IMG/VR virus record: IMGVR_UViG_3300044825_002715
Coordinates: 1 to 50,368 of that record
DNA: 50,368 nucleotides
Reading direction: 5' to 3' (one strand)
Source: a virus
Shown: piece by piece, positions 5,677 through 13,479 of the stretch
How the letters are laid out: each line of letters starts with the position of its first letter
Position numbering within the stretch: position 1 is the first letter of the stretch
Translations under genes and position numbers: made by a program
The notes under the pieces: model-generated
What the model saw: the letters and a program-made list of their open reading frames with translations, nothing else
Databases searched by the model: none
Told to the model about the DNA's origin: nothing

Positions 5677-6429
5677 ATGGCAAGAAAAAGGACGAATGAT
5701 CAACCCATTGGTGTAGGTCTTACTGCAAAACAAATGAAGCGTAAGAAACCAATCAGTGCTGATTTAATGAGAGATATTGAACCTCTTACTGATAATCAAA
5801 AACTACTTTATAAGGCATACGAAGATCATAAAAACATCGTTGCTTATGGTGCTGCTGGTACAGGTAAAACTTTTATCACACTCTACAATGCTCTTCAAGA
5901 TGTTCTAGATGAAAGGTCACCTTACGAAAAAATCTATATCGTTAGGTCTCTTGTTGCTACTCGTGAAATTGGTTTTCTTCCTGGTGATCATGAAGACAAA
6001 TCTTCACTTTACCAGATTCCTTATAAGAACATGGTGAAGTACATGTTCCAAATGCCAGATGATGCATCCTTCGAAATGCTCTATGGAAACCTCAAACTAC
6101 AAGGTACGATTAGTTTTTGGAGTACTTCTTTTATTCGCGGAACTACTCTAGACAAGGCAATTATTATTGTTGATGAATTTCAGAATCTCAACTTCCACGA
6201 ATTGGATTCTATTATTACTCGGGTTGGCGAAGATAGTAAAATTATGTTCTGTGGTGATGCAACTCAAAGTGATTTAATTAAAACTAATGAGAAGAATGGT
6301 ATTATTGACTTTATGAAGATTCTTCGTGTAATGCCTTCATTTGATATTATTGAATTTGGTATTGAAGATATTGTTAGAAGTGGATTAGTCAAAGAATATA
6401 TTGTTGCAAAAACTGAACTGGGACTATAA
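5677..6429 (+). CDS. phoH: PhoH-like ATPase
   Basis: 250 residues. Walker A is G58-AAGTGKT65, and Walker B is IIIVDEFQN with D166-E167, followed by a sensor-like MFCGDATQSD. This is the PhoH fold, related to the ATPase half of superfamily 1 helicases. phoH is present in most marine T4-like phages and is named after a phosphate-regulated E. coli gene; its true role in phages is unknown. I see no obvious pho box before it. It ends one base before the nuclease gene. Confidence 0.92.
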   Translation: MARKRTNDQPIGVGLTAKQMKRKKPISADLMRDIEPLTDNQKLLYKAYEDHKNIVAYGAAGTGKTFITLYNALQDVLDERSPYEKIYIVRSLVATREIGFLPGDHEDKSSLYQIPYKNMVKYMFQMPDDASFEMLYGNLKLQGTISFWSTSFIRGTTLDKAIIIVDEFQNLNFHELDSIITRVGEDSKIMFCGDATQSDLIKTNEKNGIIDFMKILRVMPSFDIIEFGIEDIVRSGLVKEYIVAKTELGL

Positions 6430-7110
6430 ATGACATTTATTCATCATAATTTTCTAGGTGATATTGAATTAGAAAAGAAAGAAACAAACGGCATCCGTCT
6501 CTATCATCTTCCTGATGGGCAGTGGGTGCCTTCTATTACATCAGTCACTTCATTTTACAATCGTCAAATTTTTATTGATTGGCGTAAAAGAGTTGGACTT
6601 GAAGAAGCAAATCGTATTACTAAAAGAGCAACTGCAAGAGGAACTGATTTTCACTTAGTCTGTCAAGATTATCTAGAGAATAAAGAGTTAATTTGGGATA
6701 ATTATCAACCTCTTACAAAACATATGTTTTATCATGTAAAACCTGAACTTGATAAGATAAATAATATTCATGCGATTGAAAGAACTTTATATTCTCAATA
6801 TTTTGGACTTGCTGGACGAGTTGATTGTATTGCTGAATATGAAGGAGAACTTGCGGTTATCGACTTCAAAACTTCGGATAAAATCAAACCAGAAGCATGG
6901 ATTGAAAATTATTTCGTTCAGGAGATGTTTTATGCATCTGCTTATTATGAAATGACTGGTAAACCAATCAAAAAACTCATTACATTGATGGTAACTCCTG
7001 GTGGAGAAGTGAAAGTATTTGACAAAAGAAACAAAGACGAGTATATTAGATTACTAGTTCGTTATATTAAAGAATTTGTATCTCACCGTACTAGGCCAGA
7101 TGGAGAATGA
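6430..7110 (+). CDS. PD-(D/E)XK exonuclease (MGME1/RecB-like)
   Basis: 226 residues. The nuclease core is seen as GLAGRVD132 followed by LAVID145-F-K147-T, i.e. the D...(D/E)xK pattern. ARGTDFH (70-75) is in the position of the helix that precedes the core, and there is a conserved QEMFYASAYY helix afterwards. This matches the RecB/MGME1-like single-strand exonucleases found beside phoH in cyanophages. It probably acts in DNA recombination or repair. The next gene, gp33, starts within its last codons. Confidence 0.8.
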   Translation: MTFIHHNFLGDIELEKKETNGIRLYHLPDGQWVPSITSVTSFYNRQIFIDWRKRVGLEEANRITKRATARGTDFHLVCQDYLENKELIWDNYQPLTKHMFYHVKPELDKINNIHAIERTLYSQYFGLAGRVDCIAEYEGELAVIDFKTSDKIKPEAWIENYFVQEMFYASAYYEMTGKPIKKLITLMVTPGGEVKVFDKRNKDEYIRLLVRYIKEFVSHRTRPDGE

Positions 7111-7357
7111 GTTAGAGAAAGTACTAGAAAGTAAATTTTTCTGTCCATCACGATTTGCACAAGAAATTGAAAATCTTGTGCAAGTGAATGTTGAAATGAA
7201 TTATATTGATGCAATTGTTTATTTTTGTGAACAAAATAATATTGATTTGGAATCAGTTCCAAAACTCATTTCAAAACCACTGAAAGAAAAAATTAAGTAT
7301 GAGGCAATAGAACTTAATTTCTTAAAAAGAAGTTCTCGTGCAAAATTGCCTCTTTGA
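7100..7357 (+). CDS. 33: Late-transcription co-activator gp33
   Basis: ATG 7100 lies in the end of the exonuclease gene and gives an 85-residue protein, MENELEKVLESKFFCPSRFAQEIE. It continues with YIDAIVYFCEQNNIDLESVPKLISKPLKEKIKYEA and ends LNFLKRSSRAKLPL. I recognise this as the cyanophage form of T4 gp33, which links RNA polymerase with its late sigma factor gp55 to the sliding clamp. Location next to gp59 and gp32 agrees with T4. It would act at the TATAAATA promoters seen in this window. Confidence 0.8.
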   Translation: MENELEKVLESKFFCPSRFAQEIENLVQVNVEMNYIDAIVYFCEQNNIDLESVPKLISKPLKEKIKYEAIELNFLKRSSRAKLPL

Positions 7358-7410
7358 TTCATTTTTGGTGCAAAAATTTTCCCGGTAAAAATTTCCTATA
7401 TTACTTTTTT
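7358..7410 (+). repeat. 53-nt conserved intergenic element, copy A
   Basis: It starts with TTCATTTTTGGT, has CCCGG at 7381-7385 followed by an A-rich stretch, and ends TACTTTTTT two bases before the ATG of gp59. The same element lies at 26439-26491. No Shine-Dalgarno sequence stands before the start codon. It could be a promoter, since TATATT at 7397-7402 is a possible -10 box, or a translation signal. Confidence 0.6.
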
Positions 7411-7412
7411 GA

Positions 7413-8009
7413 ATGATGCCTTTTGATTCTTATAAAACTTATCTGTCTTTAAAAAATCATTTTACTAAAGACGGATATGATTACTTTAAATATTGTGGAA
7501 AAAGTCGAGCAAGTCTTCAATCTTTCTACAAACGGAAGGATAGAATGTGGTTTGAAAAAGTTTCAAGGCAAAAATCAGATCAAGAAGTTGTAGATTTTTT
7601 TGTAGCAAATTTTGTATCCTGTAATGATCCAGAAACTCTTTGGATTGGTGAAATGATTAAAGAAGGAGAAACTAGGTATCAAAACTGGCAAAAGAAAATT
7701 CAATCACTTTCATATGTCTTTAAAGAAGAAAGTCAATCTTTGTTTGAAGAAAATAAATTTCAAGAAGTTTTTAACTGTTCAAAAGGGCATCCACTTCTCC
7801 TTAAAAAGTTTCTAACAGGCAAAATAAGTTTAGAAACTCTTGTCATCTATGATAAGATCTTTTCCTATTCAAGTAATTTTGATAAAAAACTTCAAGACCC
7901 CGTGTGGAAAACCGTCAGTCTTAGAGTTAAAAAATATAATCCATTTCTAAATATTGATATATTTCGATTTCGTAAAATTTTAAAAGAAATCGTTTTGGAG
8001 GATTCATGA
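7413..8009 (+). CDS. 59: Helicase loader gp59
   Basis: 198 residues. The start FDSYKTYLSLKNHFTKDGYDYFKYCGKSRASLQSFYKRKDRMWFEKVSRQK is characteristic of T4-like gp59, the all-helical protein that loads the replicative helicase gp41 onto gp32-coated DNA. ATG 7413 and 7416 are adjacent (MMPFDSY); the second may be the real start. The next gene overlaps by ATGA, and gp32, its partner, is two genes downstream. Confidence 0.85.
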   Translation: MMPFDSYKTYLSLKNHFTKDGYDYFKYCGKSRASLQSFYKRKDRMWFEKVSRQKSDQEVVDFFVANFVSCNDPETLWIGEMIKEGETRYQNWQKKIQSLSYVFKEESQSLFEENKFQEVFNCSKGHPLLLKKFLTGKISLETLVIYDKIFSYSSNFDKKLQDPVWKTVSLRVKKYNPFLNIDIFRFRKILKEIVLEDS

Positions 8010-8347
8010 GTTTCTTTAGTTCAGAAGTTGTTCGTGCTGAGATGGTTGAAATCTCAGAAATGCAGGAAGAAGTTTATTCAAACATCTTCAAGTTTCCTTC
8101 TATGACTAAAGAAGAAAGACTGAATCATATTGATCTTTTAGAACGTCTTTTAGAAAAGCAGAAAGTTCTTTATACAAGAATGTGTTTATCTGATGATCCT
8201 GAAGCACGACAAATGAAAGATCGTATTGTTCAATCTGCGATAATGATGGGTATGCCTCCTAACACTGATATGAATATTATCCTTAACAATATGTCTAAGA
8301 TGCTTGAAGTGATGAAGGAACAGATTGACAAGCACGACTTAGACTGA
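8006..8347 (+). CDS. DUF1825-like protein (113 aa)
   Basis: It starts inside the gp59 stop (ATGA). MSFFSSEVVRAEMVEISEMQEE, then FPSMTKEERLNHIDLLERLLEKQKVLYTRMCLSDDPEA, is the pattern of the cyanobacterial DUF1825 family: a helical protein with the SEiV start and a RLLEKQKVLYTR helix. The C-terminal part (MMGMPPNTDMNIILNNMSKMLEVMKEQID) is found in the phage members. The function is unknown. Homology to a host family suggests an old exchange with cyanobacteria. The gp32 promoter lies in its last codons. Confidence 0.75.
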   Translation: MSFFSSEVVRAEMVEISEMQEEVYSNIFKFPSMTKEERLNHIDLLERLLEKQKVLYTRMCLSDDPEARQMKDRIVQSAIMMGMPPNTDMNIILNNMSKMLEVMKEQIDKHDLD

Positions 8348-8353
8348 TACAAT
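8325..8353 (+). promoter_or_regulatory. Consensus sigma70 promoter for gp32
   Basis: A perfect TTGACA (8325-8330) is 17 bp from TACAAT (8348-8353), which is preceded by an extended -10 TG. It lies in the end of the DUF1825-like gene and would start transcription near 8360. It is the best host-type promoter in the window and fits strong early expression of gp32. Confidence 0.85.
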
Positions 8354-8356
8354 ATG

Positions 8357-8391
8357 GGCTGGACGATCCCTTAAGCAAAGTCCCAAAAGCC
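8357..8391 (+). promoter_or_regulatory. Structured gp32 leader
   Basis: GGCT (8357-8360) with AGCC (8388-8391) and GGAC (8361-8364) with GTCC (8380-8383) are nested complementary pairs just after the gp32 promoter. T4 gp32 represses its own mRNA through a folded leader. This could be the equivalent, but the outer pair partly precedes the expected transcript start and I cannot prove the fold. Confidence 0.4.
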
Positions 8392-8417
8392 AAATCCAAT
8401 TCATACGGAGAAATCTA

Positions 8418-9365
8418 ATGTCTTTTTCAGATCTTAAAAAACAATCCAAACTTGGTTCTCTGACCGCTAAACTGGTCAAAGAAGTCGAAAAAATGAGTGC
8501 CACCAGTGGTGGTGAAGATGATCGTCTCTGGAAACCCGAACTTGATAAAACTGGAAACGGTTTTGCAGTGATTCGTTTCCTTCCTGCTCCCGAAGGTGAA
8601 GATGTTCCCTGGGCAAAGATTTATTCTCATGGTTTCCAAGGTCCTGGTGGTTGGTATATTGAAAACTCTTTGACTACTCTTGGTCAGAAAGATCCTGTTT
8701 CTGAATATAATCGCAAACTGTGGAACAGTGGTAGCGACAAGGATAAAGAAACTGTTCGTAAGCAAAAGCGTAAACTGTCTTACTATAGCAACATTTATGT
8801 TGTAAAAGACCCTACCAATCCTCAAAACGAAGGTAAAGTCTTCCTTTTCAAGTATGGCAAGAAGATTTTTGACAAAATCATGGAAGCAATGCAACCTGAG
8901 TTTGAGGATGAAACTCCTATCAATCCTTTTGATTTCTGGCAGGGTGCGAATTTCAAACTCAAAATCGTTAAGAAAGATGGGTACTGGAATTACGACAAGT
9001 CAGAATTTGGTTCTGTTGAATCACTACTGGATGATGACGATGCTCTGGAAGCCGTCTGGAAGAAAGAGTATTCTCTGGCAGCAGTAACTGCACCAGATCA
9101 GTTTAAATCCTATGAAGAACTGGAAGCACGTATGAACGTTGTTCTGGGTCTTCAAACTTCCTCTCCTACACGTTCTCGTGCTGTAATGGAAGAAGAGGAT
9201 GAGTATGAGTCTTATGTAGAAAAACCTTCTGTTGAGAGTCGTGTTGCTGATGAACTGGAGCAATCTTATGCTCGTTCTAAGTCTCCTTCACTTCCTAAAA
9301 TCACTCAGGATGATGAAGATGAGGATGATGCACTTTCATATTTCCAGCGTCTTGCTGAAGATTGA
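8418..9365 (+). CDS. 32: Single-stranded DNA-binding protein gp32
   Basis: 315 residues; CGGAG lies seven nt before the ATG. The basic N-terminus (FSDLKKQSKLGSLTAKLVKE) serves cooperative binding. The core contains GNGFAVIRFLPAPEGEDVPWAKIYSHGF, ENSLTTLGQKDPVSEYNRKLW, SYYSNIYVVKDP and GKVFLFKYGKKIFDKI. The tail is acidic (QDDEDEDDALSYFQRLAED) and should recruit gp59 and polymerase. The whole protein has no cysteine, so the His-Cys3 zinc site of T4 gp32 is absent. Role: coats ssDNA in replication and recombination. Confidence 0.93.
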   Translation: MSFSDLKKQSKLGSLTAKLVKEVEKMSATSGGEDDRLWKPELDKTGNGFAVIRFLPAPEGEDVPWAKIYSHGFQGPGGWYIENSLTTLGQKDPVSEYNRKLWNSGSDKDKETVRKQKRKLSYYSNIYVVKDPTNPQNEGKVFLFKYGKKIFDKIMEAMQPEFEDETPINPFDFWQGANFKLKIVKKDGYWNYDKSEFGSVESLLDDDDALEAVWKKEYSLAAVTAPDQFKSYEELEARMNVVLGLQTSSPTRSRAVMEEEDEYESYVEKPSVESRVADELEQSYARSKSPSLPKITQDDEDEDDALSYFQRLAED

Positions 9366-10085
9366 TTATTCGTAAAGTTTGATATTATCTGCTTTCTTCA
9401 AGGTTTCACTTACGTATTGAGTGGAACCTTTTTTATATGGCATAATATCTTCAAGGTCATTAAATACAACATTGAGATATCTTGGTTTTAGAACGTAGAT
9501 ATTTCTTTTATCATTTTCTTTTTTTTCTTCATACTCATAATTTGTGATTGGAGTGAGTATTTCCGTTGATGTAAGTGTTATGTATTGTCCAAATCCATCA
9601 TCATAATACTGATAATAGTATGAATTGTTATCTTTAATAAAGTTTCCGTTGGTTTCCCACGTATTTGAAATCTCTAAACCGCCAGGTAAAATTGTTGCTC
9701 CTGATGATGTTTTAACTTCTACGGTTTCGTAATGATGAATATCAGAATATAAAGTTTCATATGAACCGTATTTTTCTAAAAGAATTCTATCAAAAGAATT
9801 TTGATTTAATGGCCATTCAGTTTGAATATTCGTAATATTATTTGAAAGAAGAACTACCCAATCAAGAGTTTCATCTCCATAAATTTTATACGCAACATTA
9901 TCTGGTCTTTCGTCTCCAATGATTTTATATTTGGTGAAGAACGATAAATTTCCAAAGATATCTTCTCTTAATTTTCCACGTTTGAATAAGTTTTTAACTG
10001 TAATATAATTTGATATATCGTTCTTATCAGGATTACGATTGACGTATTCAAAATTTGGTATTTGCCTGAAATATGGTCTTGTCAT
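9366..10085 (-). CDS. 53: Baseplate wedge protein gp53
   Basis: 239 residues, first gene of a minus-strand block, ending directly at the gp32 stop (tail to tail). The N-terminus runs RPYFRQIPNFEYVNR, ITVKNLFKRGKLREDIFGNLSFFTKYKIIGDERPDNVAYKIYGDETLDWVVLLSNNI. This is the gp53 signature: a LysM-like wedge protein that clamps neighbouring wedges in the T4 baseplate. The C-terminal NIYVLKPRYLNVVFNDLEDIMPY strengthens the call. It is the last gene transcribed of gp4 - unknown - gp48 - gp53. Confidence 0.88.
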   Translation of the reverse strand: MTRPYFRQIPNFEYVNRNPDKNDISNYITVKNLFKRGKLREDIFGNLSFFTKYKIIGDERPDNVAYKIYGDETLDWVVLLSNNITNIQTEWPLNQNSFDRILLEKYGSYETLYSDIHHYETVEVKTSSGATILPGGLEISNTWETNGNFIKDNNSYYYQYYDDGFGQYITLTSTEILTPITNYEYEEKKENDKRNIYVLKPRYLNVVFNDLEDIMPYKKGSTQYVSETLKKADNIKLYE

Positions 10086-10087
10086 TT

Positions 10088-11626
10088 TTAGTAACCCATT
10101 CCTTGTTGTCCTTCTGTGTCATCATAATCATTTTTATAAATTGGTTCCAACTCAGAAAATTCCATATCAACTTGATAAGAAGTCATTGAACCTCCATTTG
10201 CATAAGTCATATAAGTTCCATCAGGAGTATAATTTACGCTAAAATTTGTAAGCGCACATGGTTTAATTAAATTCAAATAGGGGTGTTGGTCTCCATTTTC
10301 TCCTCTATCTCCATTGTATATGTATTTTAATTTAAACACATTTGGAGTTTGTAAAAATAATCCAGTGTCTGATTGAGAAGTTGCCATTTCTCTTTTAAAT
10401 AATCTTATAATTTTTTTAATTGTTTCTGCTTCAGATTTCTCTCTTGGAGTAAATTTATAACTATATCTAAAAGTCCTAAGTTTTGGACCATGAAATAATA
10501 GTTCTAAGTTATTATTGATAACTGCTCCCGTTGCTCTTCCAATAACATTTGCTCCAACTGCTTGACCTGCAAAATATCCAGCAATAAGATTTGATATTCC
10601 TGGATCATTTGCTAAAGTTCCAAGTGTTGTTCCTAAACTACTAGCAAGATCTTTTAAACCTGTTATAGCATCTTGCATTCCTTGTATATTTCCTGCTTTT
10701 CCTATTGTATTATATGCAACTGCACCAAAAGCACCTTGTAATGCATTTAATTGATCCTCATTCCAAGAAACTCCATTACTATCAGAAATATTAGGTTGCA
10801 TTGGTAAAATCACTGTACCTAAAGATTCAACTCCTCTCAATCTCTCTGATGGTCTAGTGAATGAAATTTGATTTTGATCTTGAATTAATTTAGATGATAT
10901 GTATTTTACAACGTCTATTTTTAAATAATCAAAGGTACTTTCTCTAGATTGATTAACTGGATAACGTAAAATACCATAGTTTTTATCTTTTGTATTTGCA
11001 GAAGCAAATTGAGTTTCCAATAAGTTTTCTAAAGGTGCAGGAAGTGGCGTGGATGATGGTTCCGGATCTGGTGTTGCTGTTGTCGCGGCAGGAGTTGCTG
11101 CTGGAGGACTTGCTATCGTAGATTGTGTTGATGTTAAAACAGGTGGTATTTGTTGAAATGTTGTTGGATCTGTGCTTTGTGCAATATGATATGCTTGAAG
11201 TGCTTGTTGACTTGTTATACCACCACCTTTTTCTAAAACCATTGCTCCATTTTGTCGGGCAGCAGTGTTTAATGTATTTAATCCCTTTGCGGATAAACTT
11301 TGTCTTGCAGAATACCCTAAAACATATTCATTAGAACCCGGTTTAAATACCGGACCTAAAGATCCATCAAAATTAATGTATCTTGCTTCACTTTCTTTAA
11401 GTGGTCTCCAAATTCCATCTGGTTCTAGTATTGCAGATTGTACAAAATTTTTTCCTGGTTTTTCAAAAACTAATTCAGTCTTTAGTGTTGATGGATTTAT
11501 AGTTCCCGGTGATCCTAAATTTTCAAATGTTATTCTATGAGTAAAATAAAGAGGATCTCCTCCTGGAAAAACGTATGGAAATTTATATTTTGGATCTGCA
11601 GATCCATTTATGACTCTTGCCGGCAT
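10088..11626 (-). CDS. 48: Baseplate tail tube cap gp48
   Basis: 512 residues, longer than T4 gp48 (about 360). It ends with a tube-protein-like region (KLRTFRYSYKFTPREKSEAETIKKIIRLFKREMA ... VFKLKYIYNG ... PCALTNFSVNYTPDGTYMTYANGGSMTSYQVDMEFSELEPIYKNDY) typical of gp48. A Pro/Ala/Thr-rich linker (PPAATPAATTATPDPEPSSTP) and a Gly/Ala-rich helix region separate it from the N-terminal domain. It caps the baseplate and starts tube growth. The start has a perfect AAGGAGG at 7 nt, which can pair with an upstream copy of its complement. Confidence 0.85.
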   Translation of the reverse strand: MPARVINGSADPKYKFPYVFPGGDPLYFTHRITFENLGSPGTINPSTLKTELVFEKPGKNFVQSAILEPDGIWRPLKESEARYINFDGSLGPVFKPGSNEYVLGYSARQSLSAKGLNTLNTAARQNGAMVLEKGGGITSQQALQAYHIAQSTDPTTFQQIPPVLTSTQSTIASPPAATPAATTATPDPEPSSTPLPAPLENLLETQFASANTKDKNYGILRYPVNQSRESTFDYLKIDVVKYISSKLIQDQNQISFTRPSERLRGVESLGTVILPMQPNISDSNGVSWNEDQLNALQGAFGAVAYNTIGKAGNIQGMQDAITGLKDLASSLGTTLGTLANDPGISNLIAGYFAGQAVGANVIGRATGAVINNNLELLFHGPKLRTFRYSYKFTPREKSEAETIKKIIRLFKREMATSQSDTGLFLQTPNVFKLKYIYNGDRGENGDQHPYLNLIKPCALTNFSVNYTPDGTYMTYANGGSMTSYQVDMEFSELEPIYKNDYDDTEGQQGMGY

Positions 11627-11633
11627 TAAACTT

Positions 11634-11699
11634 CCTCCTTATTTGAAAAAGGATTAATAATCTCAATTGTTTGTAGAGTATGAGACATTGATAAGGAGG
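11634..11699 (-). promoter_or_regulatory. Inverted repeat hiding the gp48 Shine-Dalgarno
   Basis: On the transcript, CCTCCTTAT (11699 to 11691) is perfectly complementary to ATAAGGAGG (11642 to 11634), with a 48-nt loop. The second arm is the Shine-Dalgarno of gp48. A 9-bp pairing would block ribosome entry. The first arm falls at or near the expected 5' end of mRNA from the late promoter at 11704-11715. Confidence 0.55.
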
Positions 11700-11702
11700 T
11701 TT

Positions 11703-12095
11703 TTATTTATTTATTAGGAATTTTCCATATTGTAATTCAAGTAACTCATCTAATTCATCATATTTAACTACATGAAGTCTTCCTGCTACTTCTTGCCAAG
11801 TATAGTTTCTGTATTTTCTCCAGTGAAAATTAATTCCTCTAAATCCCCAACTTTGAATTTCTGTACAAGCAATTAACGGATGTTGATCGTATTCAATATT
11901 GGGTGTTTTAGGATTATAAACAAACGTATAAAACTTTCCTACTTCTGGAATGAATACCTGATCCTTAAAGATTTCCATAATGATTAGCATTATATCTTCA
12001 GGATCTCCACTTCCTAATGCGACAACTCTCTTTTTGAGTTCTCTAATCCTTGAGTTAGATGATTTTTCTATATACTGACCAAAACCTTCTGCCAT
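11703..12095 (-). CDS. Conserved hypothetical myovirus structural-region protein (130 aa)
   Basis: It lies between gp4 and gp48 in the minus-strand block. The N-terminal half is helical (SSNSRIRELKKRVVALG, DIMLIIMEIFKD). The second half has GKFYTFVYNPKTPNIEYDQHPLIACTEIQSWGFRGINFHWRKYRNYTWQEV. I know similar Y-x-P-K-T ... PL segments only from uncharacterised myovirus proteins. It could be a minor baseplate or head-completion component, but I cannot name it. Start ATG 12095 touches the gp4 stop. Its stop region contains the late-promoter-like sequence serving gp48. Confidence 0.65.
   Translation of the reverse strand: MAEGFGQYIEKSSNSRIRELKKRVVALGSGDPEDIMLIIMEIFKDQVFIPEVGKFYTFVYNPKTPNIEYDQHPLIACTEIQSWGFRGINFHWRKYRNYTWQEVAGRLHVVKYDELDELLELQYGKFLINK
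11704..11715 (-). promoter_or_regulatory. Tandem late-promoter-like AATAAATA boxes before gp48
   Basis: On the minus strand AATAAATA occurs twice, overlapping by four bases (11715-11708 and 11711-11704). The nearer copy would start transcription around 11697. This could give a separate late mRNA for gp48-gp53 whose 5' end carries the anti-Shine-Dalgarno arm. Confidence 0.4.
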
Positions 12096-12550
12096 TATCG
12101 GTTATTAAAAAGTTCTTCTTCTGTTATGACTTTGAATTCTAGCATTCTATCCGCACACCATTCCTTTGCTGCTTTCCATTTTGCTTGATTTACCGCATAA
12201 GTTTTGCATTCATAAAGATACGATTTAGTCACTCTTGATTTTTGTTTTGGTGGAACGGTTTGTTTTTTTGGTTTCACTTCAATTACATAAGTTTTAATTT
12301 GTCCAGATTGTTCTTTAACTTTGATTAGATAATCTGGAAAATATCTATGAACACGGTTATCTACTGGAGATACATAAGGTACAGAAAATTCTTCTGATGC
12401 CCAAGATACAATGCTTGGATTATGGTCACAATAATAACAAAATTTTCTTTCCCAACTGCTTCTGCAAATTATATTATTTGCATCACCTCTATACTTTTCT
12501 GGGTAGGATGGTTTGTAGATACTTTTAATACTTTCTGCCATTTCCAGCAT
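12095..12550 (-). CDS. 4: Head completion protein gp4
   Basis: 151 residues from ATG 12550, or 148 from ATG 12541 (MAESIKS); no clear Shine-Dalgarno decides. The sequence follows T4 gp4: KYRGDANNIICRSSWERKFCYYCDHNPSIVSWASEEFSVPYVSPVDNRVHRYFPDYLI, then YVIEVKPKKQ. The PDYLI ... EVK residues resemble a PD-(D/E)XK nuclease core, a feature known for the gp4 family. It completes filled heads before tail joining. It is the first gene of the minus-strand unit, directly after a late promoter. Confidence 0.87.
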   Translation of the reverse strand: MLEMAESIKSIYKPSYPEKYRGDANNIICRSSWERKFCYYCDHNPSIVSWASEEFSVPYVSPVDNRVHRYFPDYLIKVKEQSGQIKTYVIEVKPKKQTVPPKQKSRVTKSYLYECKTYAVNQAKWKAAKEWCADRMLEFKVITEEELFNNR

Positions 12551-12574
12551 ACATAATATATAACGGTCAAAAAG

Positions 12575-12582
12575 TATTTATA
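12575..12582 (-). promoter_or_regulatory. T4-type late promoter TATAAATA (minus strand)
   Basis: The minus strand reads TATAAATA exactly, 25 nt upstream of the gp4 start. It should drive gp4 through gp53. It ends one base before the ATG of the divergent plus-strand gene at 12584, so the two transcription units share this short region. Confidence 0.7.
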
Positions 12583-12583
12583 G

Positions 12584-13450
12584 ATGGCTGGAACACCAAC
12601 GCCCGCTCGTCATTATAATGTTAGTGATATAAAATCTAGAGTTCTTAATATTGCTCAAACTTCATTATATCATGTTGATATATCTCCACCAGAAAATTTG
12701 AAAGAGTTTCTTCAATTTTCTGGTAGAGATATTTCTGGAGATATAATATCAAATATTCAACTACTTTGTTCTGAGGCATCTTTACCTGGATCTTCTTTAG
12801 CAACTCATGAAGTAACTAATGATTATCATGGTGTTACTGAAAAGATGGCTTATAGAAGAATATATGATGATACTTTGGATCTTACTTTTTATGTTGATAG
12901 AAATTATAATGTCATTGAGTTTTTTGATGGATGGTTGAACTATATTTCGGGTGAAGGAAGCAGGAGATTTAGTAGTGGGTTGGATAGGCAAGATTTTAAA
13001 AGTCCATATGTAAATAATAGGGTCATATATCCAAATGAATACAAAACTGATATTTTTCTAACTAAATTTGAAAAAGATTTATATCTTGCTGGATCTGTAA
13101 TGTATTATACTTTTGTTGGAGCATTTCCTATAAACATGGTTTCAATGCCTGTTTCATATGATCAAAGTCAGTTATTAAAATGTACGGTTTCATTTTCTTA
13201 TATTCGTTATGTTAGAGAAAGAAAGTTTCTTCCAGCAAAAGAAATAAAATCTAATACAAATGCACCTGGAGTTCCTGAATTAAATACTGCCAGAACAAGT
13301 TTTGGACCTGCATATGATGGAGATCCATATACCATTAATCAAAATATTCCTGGTGCTTTTTCTGGTGGCGCACTAGAAGGAGATGAATTATATGCAAGTT
13401 CTACAAGAGCATTAACTAATTATGCTGGAGAACGTTTATTTCCGGACTAA
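12584..13450 (+). CDS. 54: Tail-tube-fold protein, probably baseplate tube initiator gp54
   Basis: 288 residues. The sequence has the pattern of contractile tail tube proteins: YHVDISPP, GSSLATHEVTNDYHGVTEKMAYRRIYDDTLDLTFYVDRNYNVIEFFDGWLNYISG, then YYTFVGAFPINMVSMPVSYDQSQLLKCTVSFSYIRY. In T4, gp19 (about 165 aa), gp48 and gp54 share this fold. The length and the place beside gp48/gp53 and gp26 point to gp54 rather than the main tube protein. The exact identity is inferred. No Shine-Dalgarno is seen before ATG 12584. Confidence 0.6.
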   Translation: MAGTPTPARHYNVSDIKSRVLNIAQTSLYHVDISPPENLKEFLQFSGRDISGDIISNIQLLCSEASLPGSSLATHEVTNDYHGVTEKMAYRRIYDDTLDLTFYVDRNYNVIEFFDGWLNYISGEGSRRFSSGLDRQDFKSPYVNNRVIYPNEYKTDIFLTKFEKDLYLAGSVMYYTFVGAFPINMVSMPVSYDQSQLLKCTVSFSYIRYVRERKFLPAKEIKSNTNAPGVPELNTARTSFGPAYDGDPYTINQNIPGAFSGGALEGDELYASSTRALTNYAGERLFPD

Positions 13451-13453
13451 ATA
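13447..13453 (+). promoter_or_regulatory. CTAAATA late-promoter-like motif before gp26
   Basis: CTAAATA overlaps the stop of the tube-like gene and lies 27 nt before the gp26 ATG. Position and sequence match other late-type boxes in the window. Confidence 0.45.
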
Positions 13454-13479
13454 ATCACACTGAAATTCTATAGGACATT

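Noticed and set aside
8427-8894. 155-codon minus-strand frame opposite gp32
   Set aside because: gp32 is certain on the plus strand; the reverse frame lacks a start signal and recognisable domain.
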